The notes beneath the pieces were generated by a model. That model was not told the origin of the DNA. It saw nothing but the letters and a program-made list of their open reading frames with translations, and did not search any database. 64,000 bases of DNA from Verticillium longisporum (Eukaryota; Ascomycota; Sordariomycetes; Glomerellales; Plectosphaerellaceae): NCBI GenBank assembly GCA_019188255.1, contig JAETXT010000001.1:5766001-5830000 (forward strand), read 5' to 3'. A program made the translations under genes and the position numbers. Numbering within the stretch: position 1 is the first letter of the stretch; each line of letters opens with the position of its first letter. Shown here one piece after another: positions 40,056 through 50,945 of this stretch.

Positions 40056-41873
40056 ATGAAGTTCTCACAATCCCTCGTGGCAGCCATTGCGCTTACCACC
40101 AGCGTATCTGCGGAAGCTGACTCGTATGACTACGTGAGTGTAGGCTGAGTACCGCTCAGGCGGCCTGTTGCGTTCCAGATTTGCTGACAGAACCCTAGAT
40201 CGTCGTCGGTGGTGGTACTGCTGGTACTGCCCTCGCCACACGTCTGAGTTTGGGCCTCTCCAAATCCAAGATTCTGCTCATCGAGGCCGGCCCTGCCGCT
40301 CCCGACGATCTGAAGATCAATGTTCCCGGTTTCCGCGGATCGATCTTGGGATCCAACCTTGATTGGAACTTCACGATAGTGGGGCAGTCGTCCCTCGATG
40401 ACCGCTCCGTTCTCGTCAATCGCGGAAAGGTGCTTGGCGGCTCGTCCGCGATGAACTACCTCTGCTACGACCGCGCGTCATCGCCGGAGTACGAGTCGTG
40501 GGCTGAGCTCGGCAACAGGGCTGGGGTTAGAACACCATGATCAATGCCATGATCAAGTCGGAGAACTTCACCGGCTCCGACAACGACAGGCATGGCTATA
40601 CGGGGCCCATTCGCAACTACTACAACCGTGTCGTGTACCCTGTCCTACAACTTTGGGAGCCCGCCGTCAGCAAGCTGGGCATCAACATCAATGACAAGAC
40701 CATGGGTGGCGGACCCATCGGCGTCGGATTCCAGCCCCACCAACATTGACGTAACGAAGCACACCCGCTCCTACTCCGCCAGCAGCTACCTGCCCTTGGC
40801 CGGCAAGAATCTGGTCGTCAAGACCAACACCCAGGTGTCCAAGGTCAACTTGGTCAAGCGCAAGAACTCGTACCAGGCGACCGGTGTCACGTTACCGTGC
40901 GGGGGATCATTACGGCCAAGAAGGAGGTCATTGTGTCTACTGGTTCCGTTCAGAGCCCCGGTCTCCTTGAGCTCTCGGGTGTTGGTGAGCCCGCTGTACT
41001 CAAGGCCGCCGGTATCACTCCGCTTGTCAACCTCCCGGGTGTCGGCGAGAACTACCAAGACCACATCCGCATGTCCAACACATACCGACTGAAGGATGGC
41101 ATCGACTCTTTCGACAACCTCATCTTCGACAACGCCGGCGCCAACGCAACGGGCGAGCTGCAGAAGTGGCAGGAGGGCAAGCAGTCGCTGTATGAATACA
41201 CGACCGCAGCCTACGGCTTTATGAACTGGAAGCAGCTCGGCTTGGAGGCCAAGATGAAGAAGATTGCTCGCGACACCTTCGGCAGCAGCACCAACGCCAT
41301 CGACGTCAAGAAGCTGCAGTTCCTCGAGAACCTCAAGGTGCCGTCGGTGGAAGTGATCTACGAAGCCAACTTCGTCGGTGCCATCGCCTACACTGGCGGC
41401 AAGTTCGTCACCTTCCTCTCGACCGTCATGCACCCTTTCTCGCGCGGCTTCGTGCACATCGACCCCAAGAACCCCGCGGGAAGCCTATCATCCATCCCAA
41501 GTTCATGAGCAACGACTACGACCACATTGCGCTCGTCGAGGCGGACAAGTTCTCGCGCCGCATCGCCAACACTGAGCCCATCAAGTCCACCTGGGAGGCC
41601 GAGACGGAGCCCGGTGAGGACATCCAGACGGACGCGCAGTGGCTCGAATACGCGAAGAAGGGCATGGGCAGCTTCTATCACCCCGTGGGGACCTGCGCCA
41701 TGCTGCCCCGCAAGGACGGCGGTGTGGTTGACGCCGACCTTCGCGTCTACGGCACGACTGGTCTGCGCGTTGTCGACAACAGCATCATCCCCATCATCCC
41801 GTCCGCCCACATTCAGACTTCGGCGTATGGCATTGCTGAGGTCGCCGCGGCCAAGATTATTGCTTCTGCGTGA
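40056..41873 (+). pseudogene. Secreted GMC oxidoreductase (FAD-dependent), complete but with four one-base frame changes
   Basis: Aryl-alcohol/glucose-oxidase-like flavoenzyme producing H2O2 outside the cell. Signal peptide MKFSQSLVAAIALTTSVSAE, then a 65-nt intron (40134-40198) within DY|IVVGGGTAGTALATRL (FAD Rossmann motif). The GMC signatures NRGKVLGGSSAMNYL and GSVQSPGLLELSGVG are present, and so are the C-terminal His regions GSFYHPVGTCAM and IPSAHIQTSAYGIAE. Total about 580 residues, normal. Frame changes at about 40521 (A-run), 40738 (C-run), 40893 and 41485 (A-run). Everything else is conserved, so damage is very recent or an assembly artefact. Confidence 0.8.
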
Positions 41874-42330
41874 GCTTGGGTCAAGTCGAATGCTCGACAA
41901 CCCGTTCTGCCCAACCGGCCTCTCAACGAATTTTGGAACAGGCTCTTTGCTGGACCTCGTTGTCAGCACTCAAACTATTCGTGAGCGTTATATATCCTTC
42001 CTAGATTTTAATTTAGACCTTGAATATTCAATCTTGAGAGACGGGTTGCCGTATTCCTTCTGACCAGTTTCTTAATCCACCGGCCATTGATTAGGGTAGA
42101 TGTGTCATGTGTGGTCCCCCTGTGAGCTGCAAGATTTTGTCCAGACATGGTGGACCAATTCGGTGACATTGACGTTCTCTGAATGAACAGGTTTGCGAGG
42201 CACCTGACCATACGCGCCCCATGAGACGCGGTAGTCATAATAACAAGGACGTGTAATAAGTATTGGCCCTTGGGCTACAGACGGCCAAGACCCTACTCTG
42301 CAGAGATTCTTTCCTGTTTACAAGCTCCGA
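41874..42330. other. 3' region of the GMC gene; nothing further seen
   Basis: No motif-bearing frame. Confidence 0.35.
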
Positions 42331-42844
42331 TTACCCAGAAGACACTGGTTCAAACAGTGATATTGTCAGGCAAGGACGCCACCAATGATGCCCGAGTAGC
42401 GACCTTTTTGTCTTCGCGCATTGTCCATATGAGAAGTTGAGTGGTTTCGCGGTCGAATGCGCCACCGGCGTTCCAGGAACCCTCGTCGACATCCAAGCGC
42501 TCAGTGGGTAACTCTTGGTGGTCGTACATTGTCGCGTGGAAGACAACCGTATTTCGGCCTGTTTGATGTCCCGTGTGATATGCTTCAGAGGCTGTGGCCC
42601 AGTAGCCGGGTCGAGAGTCTCGCTGGGAGGTCGGCTGGCTGCGCCATCGGGTGATGCGAGTGGGTCGGCGGAGAGTCGTGGTGGACTCGGTGGCTTTGGT
42701 GCATTCGGCGCTTGGCTCATGATGGTGCTGGGATAGCCAAAATCTATGTATGTTTGAAAAAGGACACTGGATAGCCAGTTTCGTGCTTACTATCGACTCC
42801 TCGGACTTGACTTGACTTGACCTGATTCCCTACTCGGATGTAGC
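42331..42844 (-). other. Proline-rich open frame and a LINE-like 5' leader
   Basis: A 129-codon frame from 42720 begins MSQAPNAPKPPSPPRLSADP; a second minus frame over the same bases is equally protein-like (MYDHQELPTERLDVDEGSWN), so the true frame is unclear. Upstream, 42808-42850 matches the 5' leader of LINE-3 (about 50905-50945): inverted, both read CATCCG-GTAGG-AATCA followed by repeated AGTCA units. It may be the truncated start of a LINE or a host gene hit by one. Confidence 0.3.
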
Positions 42845-43099
42845 GGCCAGCGCTCTTAATAGTGCAGACGGTCTACACTATTAGTCCACACTGCTTCGTC
42901 GCCCTGGACAACGATGTCGGAAGTCCAACTCAATCAAATTAAAAGCAAAGATTGGGAACATCCGACTAGTTCGTATTTTTGCCCACGAATTGGGAAAGGC
43001 ATTACTTGCTTTTGCCTTGAGGGCGTTAAACTGACATGGGCTTCCATCTTCAGTTTACACTAATAGTGTAGACCGTCTGCACTATTAAGAGCGCTGGCC
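42845..43099. mobile_element. 255-bp element bounded by perfect 41-bp inverted repeats
   Basis: The left arm 42845-42885 starts GGCCAGCGCTCTTAATAGTG; the right arm 43059-43099 is its exact reverse complement over all 41 bases. Each arm contains a near-palindrome, TAGTGCAGACGGTCTACACTA. The interior lacks a long frame. A second, inverted and partly degraded copy of the inner 205 bp is at 47441-47645. No clear target duplication. MITE-like, superfamily unknown. Confidence 0.7.
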
Positions 43100-43969
43100 C
43101 TGACCTGGTCCCTTCAGGAAGGAGGCCGAAGCTGTACAGTGCACTTGGGTACTTTTCCGCATTGTCCAATAACGGGAAAGCTTCTGGGCCTGGCTTGACC
43201 GGCTGGCAATTGTACTGGGGGGTGGGCATCCCGCCGTAGCTGCTCACCACCCGCAAACCGCCGCCGCCGCCCGACCAACACACCCACTCACGTAGGTGCA
43301 TTCGAACATCATTCATCAGTCAGTCGACTTCTCACCTCCAACTGATCGGCTCTAGCAGGTGTGCCTCGCCTCCCCGCACACTCGTCTTGTCCGTCGCGAT
43401 GACGACCCACAACGGCGATTGCGCAATCCCCAGCCCCGTCAACGCCTCCCACACATATGAAAGCAGCAAGGGACGCACACGGGGCAGTTGGAGCAGGTTT
43501 CCACTCCGACGTGATAACCGCTCGGTCCAACAACCTAGAAATCACTCTCGTGATTGCCCGCATTGCGCTATACTGCAGTTCGATGATCAGATGACTACAT
43601 CATGGTTCCGTTAGTGTTGCCATAGTGGCAGGAAAGGGGATGAATTAACCATAATCCTCTGGATGGCATTTACAATTGCCATGGGGATCCCAATCCGTGT
43701 GACGTCGCCAACCGCGGCCACTAACGATTATAGTTGGCGGGGACCAATTTGTGCAGTGCTGGTGACGTCGGCGGGGCGCAAGTAGCGCGTGTCTGAGCAT
43801 TTGCCGATCAGTAATCGGACCACTGAAGGTCAGCCAATTGTTTCCGGTTGTACACTTGATGGAAAGGTGCCGCAGTAAGCAGGCAGCCCAAGAACAGAGG
43901 ATTGCAACACCGGGTCACTCATCGAAGCGGCATGTTTTCGCCCACCGTTCCCGTGACTATGTGCCGCTG
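43100..43969. other. No gene supported; promoter-like block repeated from 18.5 kb
   Basis: 43123-43136 (GGCCGAAGCTGTAC) and 43159-43180 (GCATTGTCCAATAACGGGAAAG) match 18515-18563 with one length change between them. The rest has only short frames. Confidence 0.4.
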
Positions 43970-46119
43970 CTATTCTATCAAGGCACACCAACCAGTCTTT
44001 TCAAGGGCAGCCTGACTCGACGACACCGCGATGTCTTGCGTGAGCGCAAGCCAGAAGGGCGGGTTTTCCAACTCATTCAAGCCAGTCACAGCCCTTGAAG
44101 CCGCTCCAAGAAACCTTCCTGTGTGTTTCACCCATTTCGACAGATGCGTCTCGTCAAGCGCTCGGAACACGCCGCCTCGACTGCTCGGCCCTTGCGAAGA
44201 AACCCCTTCCTCTGCACTTGCGAGCGCCTGGCTGTTGATGAGGCCCTCTGTCTGGGCTAGGGCGCGGACGAGGTAGTTTGCCCGCCTAGCCGAGCGGTGG
44301 CAAGGAGCTATCTCGGCCAGGTAATCGATGTTGCGACGGATCGTGCGGGCGATATGTTGTGAGGCAACCTTTCGCGCCTGTGCCTTCGCTGGGCTCAGAT
44401 GGAGGGATAGGCTGGGGTTCAGCGAAAGGTGCATGATTGAAGATGTAAGGATGAAGTTCGGCACAAAGCTTGGTAGGCGCTGTAGCGTGTAGAGCTGCGA
44501 ATATGACTGTAGCAGTCCAGATATTGCATTTGCCGCCTCGAAGCTGACAGTCCGAGGCGAGATCTCTGACTGCGGAATCGAAAATGATATGAACGGTCGG
44601 AAAAGCAGCATGATCGCAAAATGGTAGTACATGCTTGCGGCGGTTTAGCAGATAAAGGGGCTTCTAAGAGCCGCAAAACGTACTGCGCAAAAAGAACCGC
44701 CGGCGTGGAGTTTTGGCCAAGTCTGAAGAAATCAGGGAGAAGATCATACCAACCCAGGTACTTCGTGTAAAGGGCTAGCAGCCCTCGGCTTGGGGGCAGA
44801 TGGCTTGGTGTGTGAAGGAGGTAAAGGGTCTCATGGACCAACTCGCTAAGTTCACAGAAACTGTTGAAGACCGACGCTCTGTGTGACGCTTGAGCAGCGG
44901 GCTTTCCGGAGAGGCCATCTGGTTCCCGGGTAAGCAGCTGATCTTAGATGTTCTGGAGCTCTTTGTTTCCAGCTGGTATTGACCTACCGTCGGTGTAAAG
45001 AACCCAGCTGGAACTTTCAGTATCAAGAGACACCTCGGCCATGGCCGGCATGATTCCCGGAAAGTTTGACGAGCAGCTAGGTAGATCGTTCGCTGTGAGC
45101 GCCCAAGCAGTAAAACATGTTAGCTAAAGAACCTAATGATGAGGAAAAGTGATGACTATATAAACTGGCGTAACTTATTGGTGAAGTCCGAAGGCGCCCC
45201 ATATAGTAGCCGTAGCGACTGCATACTCGGTGCTGTCCATGATTTTGCTCAGACGGTGTAGGCCCATTTCCGTAGCTAGCCGGACGCATTGTCCGGCATA
45301 ATGGAAACTTTGAGTGTCTCTGCCGCAACTTGACTCGCGAAGGGACATGACCGCGAGGGTTTGGATGGTCGTCAAGTTGTAGTGGTCCTCTTCGGCGTGG
45401 AACAATCTTTGCGACTCTGCAAAGTACTCATCTCCTGAGGGGTGGTGGTCTTGCACATTTGTCGCTGTCCCAAGTTGCTGGCTACTCCAGCAGTAACCAA
45501 GTGCGAGCAGAGCATTGACGAGCATTGGAGAGCAGTACCGGGATGTGCCATGGCAGAAGTCTCGGATGAAGTAGTCCTTGTCCAGGGACGCAAAGATTGG
45601 ATATTCCCAACAAAAGTATAGGGCGAGGAGGCTCTGGACAAGACTGGCATCAGCAGTAACGCTCGTCCATGTCGACGCAGGCACCAACATCTCCAGACCA
45701 AGCGGCGAGGACAAGAGCATATGGCTGGGATCAGTGATGCAAGGCTGGCCGACAACGGAGGGACCCGATTGCGCAGCCGTTTTTAGAAGTGAGCCTGTCG
45801 TATATTGGCTGGTGTTTGTCGGTGGAGCTGCAGCGGCTCCGTGCCCTTGGTCGAGGATTGGCGAGGTAGCTGCCTGTTGTGAACCCATTGCTCTCGCTGA
45901 ACGCAGCTGTGTGAATAGTTCAATCAAGATCTTCCGATAATCGGCTGGAATGCCGATCTTTGTCATGTCTTCCGCCGTTATGTCGCACAATGCATCCAAG
46001 TCTTCAAACCCATGGTCGAGCAGTTGAGCTTGGTACGCTGCGAGACCAGCGTAATCCAAGAGCAGGAGGAACGCTGGCGAAGGCGTTGTCATGTCGGCTA
46101 CCAATGAGAGACGAGGCAT
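43970..46119 (-). CDS. SAM-domain plus fungal-specific transcription-factor domain protein, three exons, probably inactivated
   Basis: N-terminus: YAGLAAYQAQLLDHGFEDLD, ALCDITAEDMTKIGIPADYR, KILIELFTQLR, a SAM fold at residues about 22-75, where NirA/XlnR-like regulators would have Zn2Cys6. Then the fungal_trans region: SLVQSLLALYFCWEYPIFAS, CSPMLVNALLALGYCWSS, FHYAGQCVRLATEMGLHRL, LVHETLYLLHTPSHLPPSRG, LAWYD-like LGWYDLLPDFFRLGQN, MYYHFAIMLLFRPFISFSIP. The second intron is 44683-44634 (GTACGT...CAAG). At the first intron the expected donor GTAAGT reads ATAAGT (45177), and exon 2 has an in-frame TAA (about 44950) where CAA fits. ATG 46119 starts the only open frame. No DNA-binding finger is visible. 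Confidence 0.7.
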
Positions 46120-46836
46120 ACGGTGAAAGTAAATGCGCGCGTGCCGCTATCTCGAGAATTGTTGGCAAACAGAAGGGGAAGATGATGGGAGAGGGAAATG
46201 GGGTTGGAGAGGCAGTATAAGGTTGGCCTCCTGGTATGTCACGTCTGCATGTAGACAAAGTGGGCTGTTGGCGACCCCGCACCCCCGTAATGGTCCTCGG
46301 TCTGACGCGGACAAAACTCCGAACCCGTTTTGCGCAGGGCAGTCACGTTCCCGAGGGAGAGTTAGATGGAAGATCAGGGCAAATCGAAGAGCTACACCAC
46401 AAGATAACCATATTTGCGCTGTGATCTTGCTCATCGACAACTAGATTCTACGGTCAGGTCATAGTGCACTGCGGCATCTGCGGCCGCTTCGCTTGCTGAA
46501 GGAGTCACCACTGCGTTGGTGATGCTAGCTTTGCCCAGCGAGGCCGCAGCCCACTGCCTCAAATGCTGCTGGATTGGCTACCCGCCTGGCTTTTGTCCCC
46601 ATCGCCTGGGCTTATTTCTGCGGCCACTGAGGCCCTGATTCCGAAACACCAGTCGGCGCCGCAGATCCAGCAAGTCGGCATGGCTCCAGAGGAGAAGGGC
46701 GAGAGATTGGGTTATTAGAGGGGTTGGGCCCCCATAATTGACGCTCAGGGGTTGGTCGGATGGAGCATACAAGGAGCACGGGGGATGATGTGGGTCAGGG
46801 GTTAGCCGGGGAGGGGTGCTGCAGCACTAGGGGAAG
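46120..46836. other. Upstream region of the SAM-factor gene; no gene seen
   Basis: GC-rich non-coding DNA with short frames only. Confidence 0.4.
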
Positions 46837-47010
46837 TTCAAAGAGGCGGAGGAGATGCGTCGGCGGGCGCTGCAGGGCCACGAGAAGGCGCTGGGCGCGG
46901 CACATCCCGACACGCTCCAGAGCTCGTGGTGGCTCATCTTCTTCGGCCAGTCGCGGCTACAGGAGTAGGAATGCCTCTATGACAGAGCATAGGCAGGGTT
47001 TTCCTTGCGG
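46837..47010 (+). pseudogene. Kinesin-light-chain-type TPR fragment
   Basis: Reads FKEAEEMRRRALQGHEKALG, AAHPDTLQSSWWLIF, GQSRLQE, stop, ECLYDRA: one TPR_12-type repeat and the start of the next, as in fungal NB-ARC-TPR and related proteins. Two stops follow. The rest of the protein is missing. Confidence 0.65.
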
Positions 47011-47440
47011 TCCTCGGGCCAGGCCATCCATATACTGCAGCTTGCGTCGACAGCATTCGTCTTTGAAGCAGGAGAGGGACGAAAAGGGATAATCTGTCTC
47101 CGGTTCTCTCGGCTGTCGCTCGCGCTGCTGGAACATTAATTCCGCATGGCTTGACAGGAAAGAAACCGCAGAGTGGCGGTGACCGCGTCCCGAAGTGTGC
47201 CTGTCAACGACGCGATGATGCCCGGTGCAGGCCATGACATGGGATGCGTCGTGGAGGGCTGTGGATCCAGAGTGTCGGCGTCTACAGGAAACTCGGCACA
47301 CTCAGAAACGTGAACTGCTCGAGGACGCAAAGGCAGATGCCCCAGCCGCCTCTGCTTAGAGTCTGTGGACAGTTCATGCTCGATGTGTCCGAGTCGCTCA
47401 CGCGTCCCTATCCAAACGTCACGCGTCCCTATCAATTCCC
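47011..47440. other. No gene recognised
   Basis: Possible further decayed TPR or unrelated sequence. A 99-codon minus frame (47435-47136) shows no motif. Confidence 0.3.
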
Positions 47441-47645
47441 TAGTCTAAACTGAAGTTGGAATGCCATGTCAATTTAACGCCTTCAAGACAAAGGCAATCA
47501 ATGCCGTTTCCCAATTCGTGGACAAAAATACTGAGCAGTCAGACGTTCCCACCTGTGCTTTTTATTTGATTGAGTTGGACTTCCGGCCGCGTTGTCCAGG
47601 GCGACGAAGCACTGTGGACCAATAGTATAAACCGTCTGCACTATT
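47441..47645 (-). repeat. Second copy (inverted) of the 255-bp inverted-repeat element, one arm lost
   Basis: The reverse complement aligns with 42861-43063, including the near-palindrome AATAGTGCAGACGGTTTATACTATT, CTTCGTCGCCCTGGACAAC and GGCGTTAAATTGACATGG. The distal arm is replaced by unrelated DNA. Confidence 0.7.
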
Positions 47646-48339
47646 GGGGATACTGGACGAGGGATTCCACCGTCGCGATCCTTGACACCCAGCTTCGCAG
47701 TCGCATTCTGACCAAACGTGTGGAATGAACCTGCGATCACTGCAAGAAGAATGACTGAACTCTCAGTTTCCCATTAGCCATGGTGGCTTGCATAGACGGA
47801 GCGGCCGAACATGTCTCGGCCCTATCGGGCCGAATCACGACCACAAGCGGAGTGCGGTATGCCAAGGGTCACTTCGAAATGCAGCGTCCGGATGAAGAAG
47901 GGAACAAGAGCCAGTGTCGGACTTTAGTGGTAAGATCAGGTTGCCGACAATTACTAGAACCGTATCGGTTAGCTGCGTCTTGTCGAGAGAATGGTGAAGC
48001 CGTTGGAACGACTCGTGATGTTCCCTTTAGTTAGTTGACCCAACTACTGGAAATATAAGTGTCGGATACCGAAGAAAGGCAGCAGCTAGGCTACTCTCTT
48101 TACCCGAAGTGAACTCAAAATAAACCTTGCAGGTGCCTAGAAGGTTATAGACACGAGGAATGTGGGTTTACGAAATAAGACACGGCGGTGGGCTGCCGAA
48201 CAAAGACAGCAGCTGTTGCTTATAAAATCAATGTAACTCGCCTCATCATGCTTCCTCAGAGGAGATTTGATAGTCAGTAAATGCACACAGGTCTTGCACA
48301 TTACAATATCCCTAACTACTTTCTATTGAGATATCAGCC
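47646..48339. other. No gene recognised
   Basis: An 84-codon frame (47780-48034, +) lacks motifs. The last 100 bases form the leader of the secreted-protein gene. Confidence 0.35.
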
Positions 48340-49199
48340 ATACGCTTCTCACTCGCCGCCGTCCTTCACCTTAGCCTCTGTGCTTTGTCCGTGCGAGCCG
48401 CTTCCTTGCCACGTGTTGCAGAGGGTGCTGTCCTCGGGCAAGAACAGGTTTGCTCAAATCTGTGACGTGTGGTCAACAATACCTAACCTCATCTATAGAG
48501 AGCATCCAGCGACTTTGACATGAGTATGGCTAGCCAGCATCTGGACAAGCGCGCAGGCGCCACTGCCGTAGTCATTGGGATCGCCGCCGTTAAAGGTGCT
48601 GCTATCCTCACCAAGATCGCTATTGAGATTGGGGCGGACACCATAAAGAACCTTGGTGAGTGGACCAAGGTAAGTCGCAGGCCCAAATATATTGGTCAAG
48701 GCCGATGAGCTTAAACATGACTGTGCCACGCCTGGCTCACAGCAGCATGTTTATTATACTAAGCTGTACTAGGTTCGCGAGGCTTTCACCAAGAAGACCA
48801 CGGACGAGATGTGGAACCGTAACCCGGACAGGAAGAGGTTTCCTGCTGTGGCGTGTTACAACAAGGGGTATCATTTGCAGAACCCCAATGGCATCGACGG
48901 GAAGCTCTCGGCCAAGGTGGAGCTGGGGTTGTTGCACACTGAGTAAGTATCTAGACTCCAATTGAGACGGATCGAGGCAATTTGACTAACCTGCTTTTCT
49001 TTCTTTCCAGCTACGACTGCATGTACATTGCCGGCCCGAACCAGTTTTACACTCATAGCGAGGGAGGCTATATTAACGTGAGCTATGAGGTCTGGCTCCA
49101 GTGATGTTCTAGACTAACCTCACTATTCAGCTTGCTTATCGCTACGACGGCAGCCGCTGCTCGTTCGATCAGAAGACTGGTGATTTGACCTGCAATTAG
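48340..49199 (+). CDS. Small secreted effector-like protein (DUF7888-like), five exons, initiator ATG changed to ATA
   Basis: Exons 48340-48447, 48499-48669, 48773-48942, 49011-49077, 49131-49199; all introns GT-AG (51-103 nt) and all phases join. Exon 1 encodes a signal peptide (RFSLAAVLHLSLCALSVRAA) and propeptide. Exon 2 carries a Kex2-type site, SQHLDKR, directly before the mature part AGATAVVIGIAAVKGAAILT. The mature region has four Cys (VACYNKG, YDCMYIAG, RCSFD, DLTCN), enough for two disulfides, and NQFYTHSEGGYINLAYRYDG. The codon at the expected start is ATA (48340-48342), with an in-frame stop upstream and no other ATG. The first in-frame ATG, 48520, lies after the signal peptide. 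Family naming is from memory; a search is needed to confirm it. Confidence 0.7.
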
Positions 49200-49650
49200 A
49201 GGAGCAAGCCGCTGACAGAAGCTAGTCAGCCCTTCAACAGGAAGCTGGGACTGGGGTGACCAAAAATGCGTAAGGGTCTTCAACATTGATGCCAAGTGCG
49301 AACTCTCGAAAATTGCGACTCAGGCCTGGAAAGGATAGCCGTCTGGTGTAACAGAATAATCCCTATCCCTATTCACTCATGCCATGCTATTCATTCGACA
49401 ACATCATTTGCGCTGATGTTGAAGGTAGGCGGCGGAGCCATGTCGAGGACTTGGACTCGACGGCGAACCAGAGTTTGAGCCTCCCCACTTTGAGGGTGAG
49501 GGTCTCGTATCCAAATCAATCAATAACGCTGCTAGGATCACCTCTACATACAGGACGTAGCGCGAGGAGAGAAGAAGGACAAGATTCCGGTCCTCCTCGC
49601 GTTTCATGAGCGTCAGATGTAGTTGTCACGATATACGTGACCTGTTCCCC
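49200..49650. other. No gene seen
   Basis: 3' region of the secreted-protein gene, ending at the solo LTR. Confidence 0.4.
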
Positions 49651-49843
49651 TGTCAAAGGTGTATGGCCGAGAGTGCCAGCGTAGGAGATCTGATATGGGT
49701 AAGATGGGTGCCTGGAATTGATCGCTGGCCTTCCACTCGTGGGAGGTCATCTCTGGCCCTTATATACGCCTAGTAGTCTCATCTTGGGCCCCTGGGGCCC
49801 CGGGGCACCTTTGCTCATGCCCTGTGCACCTTTGCCTCTGACA
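49651..49843 (-). mobile_element. Solo LTR (193 bp), inverted copy of 11779-11973
   Basis: Reads from TGTCAAAGG to CTCTGACA on the plus strand, the reverse complement of the 11.8-kb LTR along its whole length with scattered differences. Flanking pentamers differ (TCCCC and GATAT), so no target duplication; the right flank is LINE-3 sequence. Confidence 0.85.
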
Positions 49844-50945
49844 GATATGAAGCCACGGACGCCGACGCCTTCAGAGGGGGCTCGAGGCCATCACAGGTCC
49901 GGGTCCACGTGATGTAATCAACCCCGATGTCGGGAAGAACAGCGTCAAGATACTTCTCGAAGTGCTGGAGTGTTTGCCGGAAGGTCATCTGCCGTTGCCT
50001 GGTGTCTGCGATAGACCCAGTTGCCAAAGCCGAGGGACTGGCGGATGCTCGAAGCTTCCAGCCAGACTGTTCTGGAGCAGACTGATTCGAGTTATCGTCC
50101 CTGCCAAGTTGATCTCCGCCCTCGATGTGTCAATCGTGCAGTAGAGCGCGTCTGTCGGGATGGGTGGTGGTATTGTGACCGGCTGCATCATCCTCTTGTT
50201 GCCGAGTTGGTTGGCCGATGGCATCCTGGCGACGTCTGCGTACGATGTTTCGGGTCTATCATACCCTGCGATTGTCGTCTTCATCTCCTCAACGCTCTCA
50301 CGCAGGCTTCGGGCCTGCTCTGCCATTTGTTCCGTGACGGTTCGCAGTGCATCCTGGGTCGCAAGAAGGCCTTTGTTGAGTTCTCGGTTTTCGTTTCGAA
50401 GCTCTTCGATCAGTCCCATCTGTAGCTGATACTTGACTAGGACTGCTTTGAGGAGCTTCGTGTGCTGCTTCATCTGTTCCTGCATTGCCTGCCGCCAAGC
50501 GTCGTCGTCCAATTGTCCCTCTTTTTCCCCTGACGATCGTCCTCCCACCGCCACTCGGGTATTACGCCCGCTGGCCTTCCTCGTCGTGATTACAACATCG
50601 TCGGTCGTGTTCTCGATTGCTTGATTTTCGATGGCTTTGCTGCTCGGCTTGCGTGGTCGAAGTTGTCGCTGTTCAACACCATTCCTCCCTTCTTCATCCG
50701 ACGCGACATTGATCGTGTTGCGTTCGGTCGCCATGGCTGCAGGTGGGGCTCCACGTGGAATGGGATCCACCAGTTCGCGTCGCGCGCCGTCCCGCAATCC
50801 ACCCACGATCGATTTGATGCCGTACTTCAACGAAATAGTAAACGATTTCAATCTTGACAGTACTCTGGCCTGACTCCTTCCTTTCCTCTCTTTTCGAACA
50901 GACGCTTGACTTGACTTGATTTCCTACACGGATGTGGCCGCTATC
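49844..50945 (-). mobile_element. 5' part of a Tad-like LINE (LINE-3): leader and ORF1
   Basis: ORF1 from about 50733 (MATERNTINVASDEEGRNGV) includes a basic segment, a coiled coil (EQMKQHTKLLKAVLVKYQLQ, ELRNENRELNKGLLATQDAL) and then ETSYADVARMPSANQLG with DALYCTIDTSR, as in Tad-type gag-like proteins. The frame breaks near 50010. The element is cut off at 49844 by the solo LTR. Its 5' end lies just downstream of the 3' end of LINE-2, same strand. Confidence 0.75.

Noticed and set aside
40786..41457. 223-codon minus-strand open frame over the GMC gene
   Set aside because: Shadow of the GC-rich third codon positions of the GMC oxidoreductase; both GMC signatures are on the plus strand.
42331..42720. 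Confident hypothetical protein call
   Set aside because: Two minus-strand frames over the same bases are equally protein-like and neither shows a domain.
40056..46119. Secondary-metabolite gene cluster
   Set aside because: A GMC oxidase and regulators are present, but no polyketide synthase, NRPS, terpene cyclase, P450 or intact transporter occurs in the window.
47136..47435. 99-codon minus-strand frame as a gene
   Set aside because: No motif, low-complexity composition, and overlaps decayed TPR-like and repeat DNA.
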